Shown piece after piece: positions 21,802 through 31,190 of a stretch of DNA of 43,369 nt. Position 1 is the stretch's first letter, and each line of letters opens with the position of its first letter. Made by a program: the position numbers and the translations under genes. The DNA lies in NCBI GenBank assembly GCA_964361785.1, contig CAYIBX010000006.1, positions 1 through 43,369 on the forward strand, given 5' to 3'. This DNA is from UBA927 sp964361785. GTDB taxonomy: Bacteria > Patescibacteriota > Microgenomatia > UBA10105 > UBA927. The notes below the pieces were generated by a model. It did not search any database, was not told the origin of the DNA, and saw nothing but the letters and a program-made list of their open reading frames with translations.

Positions 21802-22914
21802 ATGAATGCAGTTATAATTTTACCGACGTATAACGAGCGGGAAAACATCCTAACCATGTTGGAAACTATCACGTTGGTGATAAAGAGTATTCCACAGATC
21901 AATTTTTCAATTCTTGTAGCAGATGATTTGTCGCCAGATGGCACTAAGAATGCGGTATTGGCATTTCAAAAGTTACATAAAAATGTATATGCCCTTTCTG
22001 GGAAAAAAGAAGGATTGGGAAAAGCGCTTCTTCGAGGTATGGCATACGCAGTAGAAACGTTACATGCAGATATTTTAATCCAGATGGATGCAGATAGGTC
22101 ACATGACCCCAAAGTATTGCCTCAATTTATTGAAAAGCTTACCAACGGATATGATTTTATTGTAGGAAGCCGATATATTAAAGGAGGCTCGATTCCAGAG
22201 AATTGGGGAATTCACCGAAAAATATATAGCGTAATAGGGAATACATTTGTGCGGTTTGGATTAGGTAAAAGTCAAGTGCACGACTGGACAGGCGGGTATC
22301 GCGCTTTTCATAAATCATATTTTATTAAAGCAAAAGAGATAGTTTCGCCATACAGCGGATATGTTTTTCAGATTGCTTTTCTTTATGCGTCTTTAGAAAA
22401 TGGTGCGAGAGTGGGAGAGGTTCCAATTGCGTTTACGGATCGTAAGTTCGGTCATTCAAAAATTGCACCACTAGAGTATATTCTCAGCATCATCAAATTT
22501 GTTTTCGTTTCACGTTTCAGATCGCTTATGAGAGGAGCTTTCCCTAGATTTGCTGTCGTTGGAGGGATAGGATTTATCATTAATACTATAATTCTTGAGG
22601 TTGTCGTTTACTATGGATTTCATCCTGCGATGGGTAGCGGAATCGGTGCTGAGTTTGCAATTATTTCTAATTTTATATTAAATAATGCATGGACATTTAA
22701 ACATAAAAAAATTTCAGGATTGCGTACAATCCCTAAGTTTATTCAGTTTAATCTTGCGGCATTTGGAGGACTCCTTATTCAGTCGTCAACTGTGCTTTTC
22801 GGCACAAATATCACGGGGAGAGAGACGTACTTTTTTTGGTACATACTTGGCGTCAGCATTGGGCTTTTTTGGAATTACATCATGTATTCTCGTGTAGTTT
22901 GGAAATCAAAATAA
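21802..22914 (+). CDS. Polyprenyl-phosphate sugar synthase (GT2, DPM1-like) fused to a GtrA domain
   Basis: A 370-residue fusion. Residues 1-235 are a GT2 domain of the dolichyl-phosphate-mannose synthase type: P-T-Y-N-E-R-E-N near 8-15, D-D-x-S-P-D-G-T near 41-48, M-D-A-D near 95-98, W-T-G-G-Y-R-A-F near 164-171, and D-R-K-F-G-H-S-K near 213-220. Residues about 245-368 are a GtrA-like domain with four membrane helices, F-A-V-V-G-G-I-G-F near its start, and N-F-x-x-N-x-x-W-T-F. It should move a sugar from a nucleotide donor to polyprenyl phosphate and may help flip it. It lies 12 nt upstream of the first GT39-like gene, the likely user of the lipid-linked sugar. Confidence 0.9.
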   Translation: MNAVIILPTYNERENILTMLETITLVIKSIPQINFSILVADDLSPDGTKNAVLAFQKLHKNVYALSGKKEGLGKALLRGMAYAVETLHADILIQMDADRSHDPKVLPQFIEKLTNGYDFIVGSRYIKGGSIPENWGIHRKIYSVIGNTFVRFGLGKSQVHDWTGGYRAFHKSYFIKAKEIVSPYSGYVFQIAFLYASLENGARVGEVPIAFTDRKFGHSKIAPLEYILSIIKFVFVSRFRSLMRGAFPRFAVVGGIGFIINTIILEVVVYYGFHPAMGSGIGAEFAIISNFILNNAWTFKHKKISGLRTIPKFIQFNLAAFGGLLIQSSTVLFGTNITGRETYFFWYILGVSIGLFWNYIMYSRVVWKSK

Positions 22915-22925
22915 TTAGTTATTAC

Positions 22926-24503
22926 ATGAAGCGATTTTTTTTCAATCATTGGCATCATGTACTCCTCGTGTGTATTGTCCTCGTGGCGGCATATCTTCGA
23001 TTGTATAAAATTTCTGAGTACATGACATTTTTGGGAGATGAAGGTAGGGATATGCTTGTAGTAAAACGCATGATAGTTGATCATAAATTTACACTTCTGG
23101 GTCCGACTGCTTCTGTAGGAGGTTTTTTCTTAGGACCTATTTATTATTATTTTATGTTGCCATTTGTGTGGGCTTCAGGATTAAATCCAGCCGGAGCCGC
23201 AGTTATGGTTGGATTATTTGGTATAGCGACGGTCATCTTACTATATAAGGCAGGAAAAGATATGTGTGACGTGTCCGTGGGGCTTATCGCTTCATTGTTG
23301 TACAGCGTATCGCCTGTAATCATTGCGTATTCTCGATCATCGTGGAATCCAAATATCGTTCCATTTTTTGCGTTAGCACTGATGTACTTACTATGGTTGA
23401 CAGATAAACAGATGTCAAAGAGATCACTATTTTTAATAGGACTTGTTTTAGGAGTTGGAATACAGCTTCATTATTTATTCCTGTTTTTATTTTTTGTCGT
23501 GGGCGCGTGGTTTCTTTTGTACGGCAGAAGTAAAAATAATTTTATAGCATATGGGTTTGGGGCATTAGGATTTCTCTTGGGTTACGCGCCATTTTTGGCA
23601 TTTGAGTTGCGTCACGGTTTTCCTAATACGATCTCTATCGCACGCTTTTTACTTGCGGGAAATGATACTGGATTTTTATGGTCTAAGTTTATAGCGATAG
23701 TTACAGATGTATCTTATCGATTGTTTGGTCGCCTCATCTTTCGATTCCCCCCACCTGAGCAACTTGTGAGTCTGCCTCTGGTAAGTCGCATCGTGTGGGA
23801 GAGTATTATAAAATTTTCTCTGTGGTCATCCGTATCGCTGGTTGTTTGTTATTGTATAGGGTTTCTTCGTCCAGCATGGGTAAAAAAGGGTGACTCAAGT
23901 AAAACGTGGCTGCGATCAATGGTACTTCTTGCACTGTGGTTTTTTATCCCATTAGTGTTATTTGGTTTTTATAAAAAAGGAATCTATGATTATTATTTCG
24001 GCATTTTTTTCCCGTTGCCCTTCTTATTTGTGGCCATACTACTTCGGGTTCTTGGGAGTTTTCGTATCGGAATAGTCGCAGCGAGCTTATTGTTAAGCGT
24101 ACTGGTTAGTTTTAATTGGGAAGGAAGACCATTTAAAGCTCTTCCGAATAATCAACTTGCGCAAGCAAAAATGATTGCGAAAGCGGCATTCGACAAGGCA
24201 GAAGGTAAGCCATTTAATTTTGCGTTGCTTGCCAATTTTAATTCGGATCATGTGTATAGATACTTTTTTGAGATTTGGGGAAATGCTCCTGTTGCCATAC
24301 AATGGCCTCAAGTAGATCCAGAGAGAAAATCCATTACGGATCAGCTTATCGTTATTTGTGATTTACCAGAATGTAAGCCGTTGGGACATCCATTGTGGGA
24401 AATAGCTGGTTTTGGTCGTGCAGAATTAGTCGGTGAGTGGCCTGTTTCTTTTGTGCGTATAATGAAGTTAGTACATATAGGGGATCAGGAGAAAGTCAAA
24501 TGA
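22926..24503 (+). CDS. GT-C glycosyltransferase, GT39/PMT-like
   Basis: A 525-residue protein with roughly ten or more membrane helices and a C-terminal extracytoplasmic part (about 400-525). After the first helix comes G-D-E-G-R-D (about 37-42), the acidic motif in the first outer loop of GT39/GT83 enzymes, which use polyprenyl-phosphate sugars to glycosylate proteins or glycolipids outside the membrane. S-x-x-S-W-N-P-N near 135-142 also recurs in this group. The acceptor is unknown. ATG 22926 is chosen because it starts right before the first helix; the frame is open further upstream only by overlap with the GT2-GtrA gene. It overlaps the next GT2 gene by 4 nt. Confidence 0.85.
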   Translation: MKRFFFNHWHHVLLVCIVLVAAYLRLYKISEYMTFLGDEGRDMLVVKRMIVDHKFTLLGPTASVGGFFLGPIYYYFMLPFVWASGLNPAGAAVMVGLFGIATVILLYKAGKDMCDVSVGLIASLLYSVSPVIIAYSRSSWNPNIVPFFALALMYLLWLTDKQMSKRSLFLIGLVLGVGIQLHYLFLFLFFVVGAWFLLYGRSKNNFIAYGFGALGFLLGYAPFLAFELRHGFPNTISIARFLLAGNDTGFLWSKFIAIVTDVSYRLFGRLIFRFPPPEQLVSLPLVSRIVWESIIKFSLWSSVSLVVCYCIGFLRPAWVKKGDSSKTWLRSMVLLALWFFIPLVLFGFYKKGIYDYYFGIFFPLPFLFVAILLRVLGSFRIGIVAASLLLSVLVSFNWEGRPFKALPNNQLAQAKMIAKAAFDKAEGKPFNFALLANFNSDHVYRYFFEIWGNAPVAIQWPQVDPERKSITDQLIVICDLPECKPLGHPLWEIAGFGRAELVGEWPVSFVRIMKLVHIGDQEKVK

Positions 24504-25252
24504 ACAAGCTATATTTGTCGGTAGTCATACCATGTTTTAACGAAGAAACCAATATTAGACTCGGATGTCTTGATAAGGTAGTAAGATACCTAGAAAGCCA
24601 ACATTTTACATGGGAGGTAATTGTCGTCGACGATGGATCAAGTGATCAATCTTCTAGACTTCTTGATGCCTTTGTAAAAGCAAATACAGGTTTTTTGGTT
24701 ATACATAATGCTCATCTTGGGAAAGCGGGCACGGTGATAACTGGTATGCTTCATGCTAAAGGACAGATTGTATTGTTTTCTGATCTTGATCAAGCAACAC
24801 CTATGTCTGAACTCACAAAATTATTGCCCTTTTTTGAGAAGGGCTATGATATCGTGATTGGATCAAGAGATAGAGAGCGTCTTGGTGCTCCCTTTTCTCG
24901 AGTGATTATGGCGAGAGGGTTTATGATGCTCCGATCGCTTATTTTAGGATTACGGGGGATTACTGATACGCAATGTGGGTTTAAGGCATTTCGGCGTGAA
25001 GTTTCAACGAAGATATTTGAGAAGCTTTCCCTGTATAACACTACCTCTAGAGTCGATGGTCCGATGGTGACTGCCGGATTTGATATAGAAGTGTTATTTT
25101 TAGCCAAAAAGTTTGGGTACAAAATTAAAGAAGTTCCTGTCGAATGGCATTATGTTGAAACACGGAGGGTCAATCCCATAAAAGATTCTATTCGGGGACT
25201 TGTTGACATTGTGCATATTCGAATAAACGCATTTCAAGGAAGATATACATAG
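24500..25252 (+). CDS. GT2 polyprenyl-phosphate glucosyl/mannosyltransferase (ALG5/DPM1-like)
   Basis: A 250-residue GT2 enzyme without membrane helices. Seen: V-V-I-P-C-F-N-E-E near 8-16, V-V-D-D-G-S-S-D near 47-54, S-D-L-D-Q-A-T-P near 94-101 with the metal-binding D-x-D, and D-T-Q-C-G-F-K-A-F near 157-165, which is typical of dolichyl-phosphate glucose synthases. It should charge polyprenyl phosphate at the inner face of the membrane. A clear AGGAG (24487-24491) sits 8 nt before ATG 24500, and the ATGA overlap with the GT39-like gene confirms this start. The GT-C gene that follows may use its product. Confidence 0.9.
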   Translation: MNKLYLSVVIPCFNEETNIRLGCLDKVVRYLESQHFTWEVIVVDDGSSDQSSRLLDAFVKANTGFLVIHNAHLGKAGTVITGMLHAKGQIVLFSDLDQATPMSELTKLLPFFEKGYDIVIGSRDRERLGAPFSRVIMARGFMMLRSLILGLRGITDTQCGFKAFRREVSTKIFEKLSLYNTTSRVDGPMVTAGFDIEVLFLAKKFGYKIKEVPVEWHYVETRRVNPIKDSIRGLVDIVHIRINAFQGRYT

Positions 25253-25264
25253 TAAAAATAAGGA

Positions 25265-26422
25265 ATGGCGAACAATAAAATTGTCGGTTTAATTATTATA
25301 GGGTATGTTATCGCTATTGCAGCGCTTTTTTTGTATTCCTATACGCAAGTTGACTTAAATTTAACGCTTTCCCGTGCAAGTGTCGTGCAGACTGTACAAA
25401 AAAATTTTCAATACGTAGGGTTTTATCAGCGGCCTCTTTCAACACTTCTTTATGTTGGTATCATCGTTTTTCTGTTCGGATTATATTTGGCGGCGTTTAC
25501 ACTGGTGCAAAAAAAGATATTGGATCGAAAGAGTATTTGGTTGACCGTGTGTATTATCGTATGTATACTCATTTTTTCCTATCCAGCGGCTTTTTCTTAT
25601 GATTTTTTCAATTATATGTTTACTGCAAAAACGATACTTGTGTATCACAAAAGCCCCTACGAGGTCACTCCGCTTATGTTTGTAGGTATAGATCCTTGGG
25701 TAAATTTTATGCGATGGACGCATTTATCAAGTGCATATGCGCCATTATGGATATTATTATCACTAGTCCCGTATCTCTTAGGATTCGGATATTTTATTTT
25801 GATTATGATTAATATGAAAGTTTTGGTAGCGTTATTTTATCTTCTCGCATGCAGGATGATTGAAAAAATTCTTCTTCTTAAGCGTCCTCAAGAAGCGACT
25901 ATTGGTCTTTGTTTGTTTGCTCTTAATCCTCTTATTATTGTGGAGACCTTAGTAAGTTCCCATAACGACATTGTGTTGTCAGCGTTTGTTCTCGTCAGTC
26001 TTTGGTATGTATATAAAAAGGATATGACGTTAGCGTGGTTCTGGCTTTCTATGTCAATTGCCGCGAAATTGATGACCATGACACTCGTGCCTCTTTTTGT
26101 GCTGAAAAAAAATATTTGGTGGATGCTTTTGGCAATGATAGCTGGGCTTATAATCGTGGTTATAAGGCGAGAATTTTTACCGTGGTATTTTGTGTGGATA
26201 TTGCCATTTATAGCTTTGCAGCCATCACATAAAGGTATTGTATTAGCATCAGTAATTCTTTCTTTTGGCTTGCTCATTTCTTATGCTCCGTATTTATATA
26301 TCGGAAGCTTTACCTCAGAGGGGCAGATAGTAAAAACAAGTATTATCTTTATTGCGGTGATAAGTGCTATTTTTTCATTGTTAGCGGCCTCTTTACCTCC
26401 ACCATCGTTAAAGAGATCATAA
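25265..26422 (+). CDS. GT-C membrane glycosyltransferase, GT87/mannosyltransferase-like
   Basis: A 385-residue multispanning protein (about ten helices). The first outer loop is long, and after the third helix comes S-Y-D-F-F-N-Y-M near 117-124 followed by K-S-P-Y near 134-137, D-P-W, R-W-T-H and Y-A-P-L-W. This series is typical of GT87-like alpha-mannosyltransferases (MptA/MptB/PimE type) that use polyprenyl-phosphate mannose. A-K-L-M and a late W-Y-F-V-W-I-L-P-F-I-A are also in this style. The exact sugar is unknown. Start ATG 25265 is 12 nt after the GT2 stop. Confidence 0.75.
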   Translation: MANNKIVGLIIIGYVIAIAALFLYSYTQVDLNLTLSRASVVQTVQKNFQYVGFYQRPLSTLLYVGIIVFLFGLYLAAFTLVQKKILDRKSIWLTVCIIVCILIFSYPAAFSYDFFNYMFTAKTILVYHKSPYEVTPLMFVGIDPWVNFMRWTHLSSAYAPLWILLSLVPYLLGFGYFILIMINMKVLVALFYLLACRMIEKILLLKRPQEATIGLCLFALNPLIIVETLVSSHNDIVLSAFVLVSLWYVYKKDMTLAWFWLSMSIAAKLMTMTLVPLFVLKKNIWWMLLAMIAGLIIVVIRREFLPWYFVWILPFIALQPSHKGIVLASVILSFGLLISYAPYLYIGSFTSEGQIVKTSIIFIAVISAIFSLLAASLPPPSLKRS

Positions 26423-26446
26423 ACATAAATGGAACCTTGTGCGGGT

Positions 26447-26476
26447 TTGCGTGTAGTGTCTTTGATTGGATATAAT
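26447..26476 (+). promoter_or_regulatory. Promoter TTGCGT-18-TATAAT before the second GT39-like gene
   Basis: TTGCGT (26447-26452), an 18-nt spacer and a perfect TATAAT (26471-26476) precede ATG 26483 by 6 nt. This indicates a promoter inside the long glycan locus and argues for ATG 26483 over the in-frame ATG at 26429. Confidence 0.55.
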
Positions 26477-26482
26477 GAGCCT

Positions 26483-28000
26483 ATGGAGTTTACTAAGAAG
26501 CGTGTCGTTTTGTTTATTTTTGGAGCCCTCATTCTTCTAGCCGTTTATGCGATTACGAGGCTTACTAATCTGTCAGCCCTGCCAATATTTACTGATGAAG
26601 CAATTTATATACGGTGGTCTCAAATAGGTACGCAGGATGCAAACTGGCGATTTATATCATTAACAGACGGCAAACAACCCATGTTTACATGGATCATGAT
26701 GATTCTATTGCGATTCATACACTCTGATCCACTGCTTGTGGGACGTTTTACATCAGTGCTTTCTGGAATAGGCACGATTATAGGGATATGGGCGGTCGGA
26801 TATTCTTTATTTTCAAGTAGGGTCGCATGGGCAGCTTCTTTACTTTATTTGATTTCTCCATTTACTCTCCTGTATGACCGTTTAGCGTTATACGACTCGA
26901 TGGTTTCCATGTTTTCCGTGTGGAATTTGTATTTGGCAGTTGTACTTGTTTCAAGACTGCGACTTGACACAGCGTTGCTACTGGGTTTGTTTTTGGGTCT
27001 CGGGATGTTGAATAAAAGTTCTGGATTTTTGAGTCTGTATTTGTTACCATTTTTATTGGTATTATTTGATTGGAAAAAAGACAAATTGTTTATTCGATTG
27101 CTTCGCTTGTTTAGCTTAATTGTTATTGCAGCATTTCTTTCACAAATTATCTATAGTGTATTACGGCTTTCACCATTTTTTCATATAGTCGGACAAAAGG
27201 ATAATGTGTTTTTGTTTTCCGTGCGAGAGTGGCTTACACAACCATTTCGTTTTTTGGTTGGTAATTTGCGCGGTATGTTTGATTGGTTGCGATCATATCT
27301 TTCTTTGCCGGTATTTATTACGGTATTTGCGCCGTTATTTTTTATTACTCCCAAGTGGCGAGAGAGGATGCTTTTGTACATTTGGGGGGGGGCTCCATTT
27401 GTGGCTTTGGCTACAGTTGGAAAAGTTTTGTACCCTCGATTTATCCTATTTATGACTATTCCGCTTTTTATTATCGCAGCGGATGCGATTGTACGAATGT
27501 GGGATAGGATAAAAAGTCCCTTGCTAAGGTTAATTTTTATACTTATGCTCGCGGTTCCCAGCATGATAACAAGTTTTATGATCATTGTAGATCCTTGGAA
27601 TGCGCCCTTACCGTTTTCTGATAGATCACAATATTTAGAGGATTGGCCTTCTGGATGGGGCATACCTCAAGTAGTATCGTTTTTGCGAAACGAAGCGTCA
27701 CTTCATCATATCAGCGTATATACGGATGGTACATTTGGATTATTGCCATATTCGCTTGAAATATATTTGGTTTCAAATCCTAATGTCAACATTGTTGGAA
27801 TTTGGCCTTTACCAGATAGTTTGCCGCCACAGGTTCTTGATGCCGCAATAAAAGAGCCTACGTATCTTGTGTTAAATCAGAAGCAAACTCCTCCTCTTGG
27901 TTGGAATCTTACTCTTGTGGGAGAGTACAAAAAGGGACGGCGAACAGGGCAATACATGAGACTGTATAAGGTAGAGCTACCATTTCCATCTGTCTTATGA
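26483..28000 (+). CDS. GT-C glycosyltransferase, GT39/PMT-like, with G9 tract
   Basis: A 505-residue protein with about ten membrane helices and a C-terminal outer domain (about 375-505). F-T-D-E-A-I-Y near 36-42 is the catalytic acidic motif of GT39/GT83 family enzymes, and D-G-K-Q-P near 60-64 and Y-D-R-L-A-L-Y-D near 132-139 also match. It should transfer a sugar from polyprenyl phosphate to an outer acceptor. The reading frame is intact across nine consecutive G (27384-27392), where a gain or loss of one base would bring an early stop. It overlaps the next gene by 4 nt and starts a sub-operon with its own promoter. Confidence 0.85.
   Translation: MEFTKKRVVLFIFGALILLAVYAITRLTNLSALPIFTDEAIYIRWSQIGTQDANWRFISLTDGKQPMFTWIMMILLRFIHSDPLLVGRFTSVLSGIGTIIGIWAVGYSLFSSRVAWAASLLYLISPFTLLYDRLALYDSMVSMFSVWNLYLAVVLVSRLRLDTALLLGLFLGLGMLNKSSGFLSLYLLPFLLVLFDWKKDKLFIRLLRLFSLIVIAAFLSQIIYSVLRLSPFFHIVGQKDNVFLFSVREWLTQPFRFLVGNLRGMFDWLRSYLSLPVFITVFAPLFFITPKWRERMLLYIWGGAPFVALATVGKVLYPRFILFMTIPLFIIAADAIVRMWDRIKSPLLRLIFILMLAVPSMITSFMIIVDPWNAPLPFSDRSQYLEDWPSGWGIPQVVSFLRNEASLHHISVYTDGTFGLLPYSLEIYLVSNPNVNIVGIWPLPDSLPPQVLDAAIKEPTYLVLNQKQTPPLGWNLTLVGEYKKGRRTGQYMRLYKVELPFPSVL
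27384..27392 (+). repeat. G9 homopolymer inside the GT39-like gene
   Basis: Nine G in a row encode part of W-G-G-A. Such a run is striking in this AT-rich sequence. One extra G gives a stop near 27505 and one fewer gives a stop near 27453, so slippage would switch the enzyme off. The second-longest G run noticed is seven, in prfB. Confidence 0.8.
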
Positions 28001-29529
28001 AATCTCACAAGAATACTTACGCGTGGATTGGGATTATAGGCGTGATTATTGCCTCCTTTGTTTTATTGTGGCCGCTAGGTAAGAGTGGATTTTTTATTAC
28101 GGATGATGGAGACTGGATGATAATTCGTTTGTCCGCGTTTTATCAAAGTTTGGTGGGAGGTCAATTTCCAGTAAGATTTTTAGGTCGTTTAAATCATAAT
28201 TACGGGTACCCTGTCGCCAATTTTTTGTATCCAGGATTTTTATATGTTGGGTCTTTTATAAGACTTTTCGGGTTTACCTATGTTGATGTGGTGAAAATAA
28301 TTCTAGTACTTTCCGTTGTAGGGTCAGGTAGTTTTCTTTATGTTACTCTCAAAAAGAAATATGATACGCTTTCGTCATTTGGTGGAGCTGTGTCATATAT
28401 TTTGAGTCCATATGTGGTTTTCGATCTTTTCAAAAGAGGATCTGTGGGTGAGATCTTTGCATTTCTTCCTGCCAGTGTATTATTTTTTGGCATTCTAGGA
28501 GATATTACTTGGATAATTCCAATAGCTACGGCTCTTCTAATAGTAAGTCATAATTCTTTGGCGCTTTTGTTTCTGTGTGTTTCATTTGTTTTTGCGTCTC
28601 TAAGTACCAGACGTTGGGTTTACTTTAGAGGCATGGTGATTGGTGTCGGTATGTCAACCTTTTTTTGGCTACCAGCATTATATGAGAGGCGATATGTATT
28701 GTTTGACAGCGTTAGTATTTCTGACCCATATGCGTATTTTATGACGCTTCTCAATTGGCAGCTTCTTGGCGTAGGTGCTGTTGCATCCTTTTTAGTTTTA
28801 GTTTCTAGGGCCCATAAGTTTACTGTTTTTGAAAAATGTGCAGCAGTAATTACATTGGTGTCTGTCATTTTTTCGCTTTCCTTAAGTAGAATCATATGGC
28901 AATGGGTACCTATGCTTGCCTCCTTTATTCAGTTTCCGTTTAGATTATTATCGGTAGTATCGTTCGTTGGTGCATTTTCAGTTTCTGCGTTGCTGCAAGT
29001 ACTAACAAAAAAGAATAGGGTAGCCCTCGTATTCGCGCTCTTTTGTGTTTTGTTCTATACCACCGTGCGGTATCAACAGTCTATTTATTATGTAGATCGT
29101 ACCGAAGGATACTACAGCACAAACGAAGGGACGACCACAGTAAAAAATGAATTTATGCCACGATGGGTACAAACATTACAAACGACGAGAGCGAATCAAA
29201 AAGTCGAAGTACTATCTGGTGACGCAGTATTTACTTCTATCAAAGAGACATCGCAGCGAATAGACGGTTTATTAGAGGTGGAGGCTAAAAGCACAATACA
29301 AATAAATACCATTTATTATCCAGGATGGGGCGTAACCCTCAATGGTGTACTTATCCCTGTTGAGTATGATAATCCATATGGCCTTATGCATCTTACAGTT
29401 CCTAAAGGTAGTTATAAGTTTGAAGCATCATTTCGTGAGACGGGGTTTCGATTGATCACTGACGTAGTATCCCTTATATTTGGCATCATATATTTAACGG
29501 GGATGATACGATCACGATTAAGATTATGA
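27997..29529 (+). CDS. Multispanning membrane protein, PTPS-related/YfhO-like GT-C
   Basis: A 510-residue protein with about twelve membrane helices. Residues about 32-80 carry D-D-G-D-W, G-Q-F-P-V-R-F and N-Y-G-Y-P-V-A-N-F-L-Y-P, the hallmark of the family labelled 6-pyruvoyl-tetrahydropterin-synthase-related membrane proteins, which are GT-C-like despite the name. R-G-S-V-G-E near 147-152 is also typical. An outer C-terminal module (about 400-480) contains Y-Y-P-G-W-G and is followed by a last helix. Its partner gene overlaps by 4 nt and has the same layout. Both likely move sugars or glycans on the outer face; substrate unknown. Confidence 0.8.
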   Translation: MKSHKNTYAWIGIIGVIIASFVLLWPLGKSGFFITDDGDWMIIRLSAFYQSLVGGQFPVRFLGRLNHNYGYPVANFLYPGFLYVGSFIRLFGFTYVDVVKIILVLSVVGSGSFLYVTLKKKYDTLSSFGGAVSYILSPYVVFDLFKRGSVGEIFAFLPASVLFFGILGDITWIIPIATALLIVSHNSLALLFLCVSFVFASLSTRRWVYFRGMVIGVGMSTFFWLPALYERRYVLFDSVSISDPYAYFMTLLNWQLLGVGAVASFLVLVSRAHKFTVFEKCAAVITLVSVIFSLSLSRIIWQWVPMLASFIQFPFRLLSVVSFVGAFSVSALLQVLTKKNRVALVFALFCVLFYTTVRYQQSIYYVDRTEGYYSTNEGTTTVKNEFMPRWVQTLQTTRANQKVEVLSGDAVFTSIKETSQRIDGLLEVEAKSTIQINTIYYPGWGVTLNGVLIPVEYDNPYGLMHLTVPKGSYKFEASFRETGFRLITDVVSLIFGIIYLTGMIRSRLRL

Positions 29530-31190
29530 AAAAAATCGTAATTCTTTTTGCAGTAATTCTACTTTCTCTTTTTGGTATACGATCACTTTACGGATCATCG
29601 TACTTTCCTATGCATGATGATGCCCAAGTTGGGCGTGTCGTTTCTATGGCGCGTGCGCTTGCAGATGGTCAGTTTCCCGTGCGTTGGGTAAACGATTTAG
29701 GGTACGGTTTTGGATATCCATTGTTTAACTTTTATGGTCCGTTACCTTACTACATAGGTGCAGTATTTTATAATCTTGGATTTGATGCGTTGACTGCGAC
29801 CAAGTTGATGATGGGGATTGGTATTGTTTTAGCACCCATTTTGACATTTCTAGTCCTCGAGCCGTTTTTTGGAGTGGTGGGCGCCGCCGTGTCCGCAATG
29901 TTATTTATGTATGCGCCATATCATGCGGTGCAATTATTTGTGCGTGGCGCAGTGGGAGAACTCTACGCCACAGCATTCCTGCCTCTTCTTTTTTACGGTT
30001 GTGTGGCGCCATTAAGTGGAAAGAATAATCATAGAACTGTTGCAATTGGGGCACTTGGAGTAGCGCTTATTATCATGTCCCATACGATTTTAGGTTACGC
30101 ATCTTTCATGTTTTTCGGAGCATGGATTGGTGCTTATGCCTTGATTTCGTTTATACAAAAAAAGCTCTCTGTAGAAAAGCTCATTTCCTACGGATTACAG
30201 ATTGGGATTGGATTGTGTTTGAGTGCATTTTTTTGGCTCCCTGCTTTTCTTGAAATGGGATACACAAGCGTATCAGGACAGATTGGTGCGACTGCTGATT
30301 TTAGATCGCATTTTGTATGTGCTTCGCAGCTTATGTATTCGCAGTGGGGGTTTGGAGGTTCCGTACCTGGGTGTATTGATGGCATGTCCTTTAAACTTGG
30401 CGTTATACAGATAGTACTTTTGTTTTATGCAGTCTTTATGTATTGGGGCAATCGATATAAGCCCTCAATAAAATCGTCACTATTGATAGTAGGAGTTCTT
30501 ATTACATTGGTGTCTTTGTTTATGCTGTTACCCGTATCGTCCTTTCTATGGGATAAATTGCCGAATTTTTCTTACATTCAATATCCATGGAGATTATTAA
30601 GTTTCGTGGCATTCGGTATAGCTGTTTCAGGCGGATTTTGTTTTATAAATAGCGCATCTTTAATGAGACGCATTTTTGCGATTGTGGTTATCGTACTGGT
30701 GCTCATCGCAAATTATGATGAGTTTTACCCACAGCGACTGATCTATAGACCTGCCAGTGAGTATGAGACTCAAGAAGAATTACGGCTGAGAGTATCCAAA
30801 ATATCAGACGAATATTTGCCTGCAGATGTCCTCGTAGCAAGAACTGCATCGTTTGTTACCAAAGATCTTGTAAAAGGTGAACAGCCAATTGCAACACAAA
30901 GTAGTGTCGAAAAGTCTCATTACATTAAAGTAGTTGTAACATCGACGGCTAATCAGAGTATTGAAATAGCAAAAGCGTGGTTTCCCGGTTGGAGGTACTT
31001 TGTAAATAATGTTGAGGTACCACCACGTATCATTGACGGTTTTCCTAACCTAAATGTATTAGCAGGCGTAAGAGTGATAGAATTACGACTATTCGATACT
31101 CCGGTACGGCGATTTTCAAATGTGATAAGTTTGGTAACAGGATTTCTCTGTATTGTATTCTATATTCGATATGAAAAAAATAACTCTTGA
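29526..31190 (+). CDS. Multispanning membrane protein, PTPS-related/YfhO-like GT-C (second copy)
   Basis: A 554-residue paralogue of the preceding gene. Seen: H-D-D-A-Q near 31-35, G-Q-F-P-V-R-W near 48-54, G-Y-G-F-G-Y-P-L-F-N-F-Y-G-P near 58-71, R-G-A-V-G-E near 138-143, about twelve helices, and an outer C-terminal module with F-P-G-W-R near 487-491 before the last helix. It is co-translated with the previous gene (ATGA overlap). The copies are clearly divergent, so this is an old pair rather than a recent duplication. The next GT2 gene starts 20 nt inside its end. Confidence 0.8.
   Translation: MKKIVILFAVILLSLFGIRSLYGSSYFPMHDDAQVGRVVSMARALADGQFPVRWVNDLGYGFGYPLFNFYGPLPYYIGAVFYNLGFDALTATKLMMGIGIVLAPILTFLVLEPFFGVVGAAVSAMLFMYAPYHAVQLFVRGAVGELYATAFLPLLFYGCVAPLSGKNNHRTVAIGALGVALIIMSHTILGYASFMFFGAWIGAYALISFIQKKLSVEKLISYGLQIGIGLCLSAFFWLPAFLEMGYTSVSGQIGATADFRSHFVCASQLMYSQWGFGGSVPGCIDGMSFKLGVIQIVLLFYAVFMYWGNRYKPSIKSSLLIVGVLITLVSLFMLLPVSSFLWDKLPNFSYIQYPWRLLSFVAFGIAVSGGFCFINSASLMRRIFAIVVIVLVLIANYDEFYPQRLIYRPASEYETQEELRLRVSKISDEYLPADVLVARTASFVTKDLVKGEQPIATQSSVEKSHYIKVVVTSTANQSIEIAKAWFPGWRYFVNNVEVPPRIIDGFPNLNVLAGVRVIELRLFDTPVRRFSNVISLVTGFLCIVFYIRYEKNNS

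Noticed and set aside
27181..27663. Antisense frame of 160 codons inside the second GT39-like gene
   Set aside because: Low-complexity composition without motifs; the plus frame is a clear GT-C protein.
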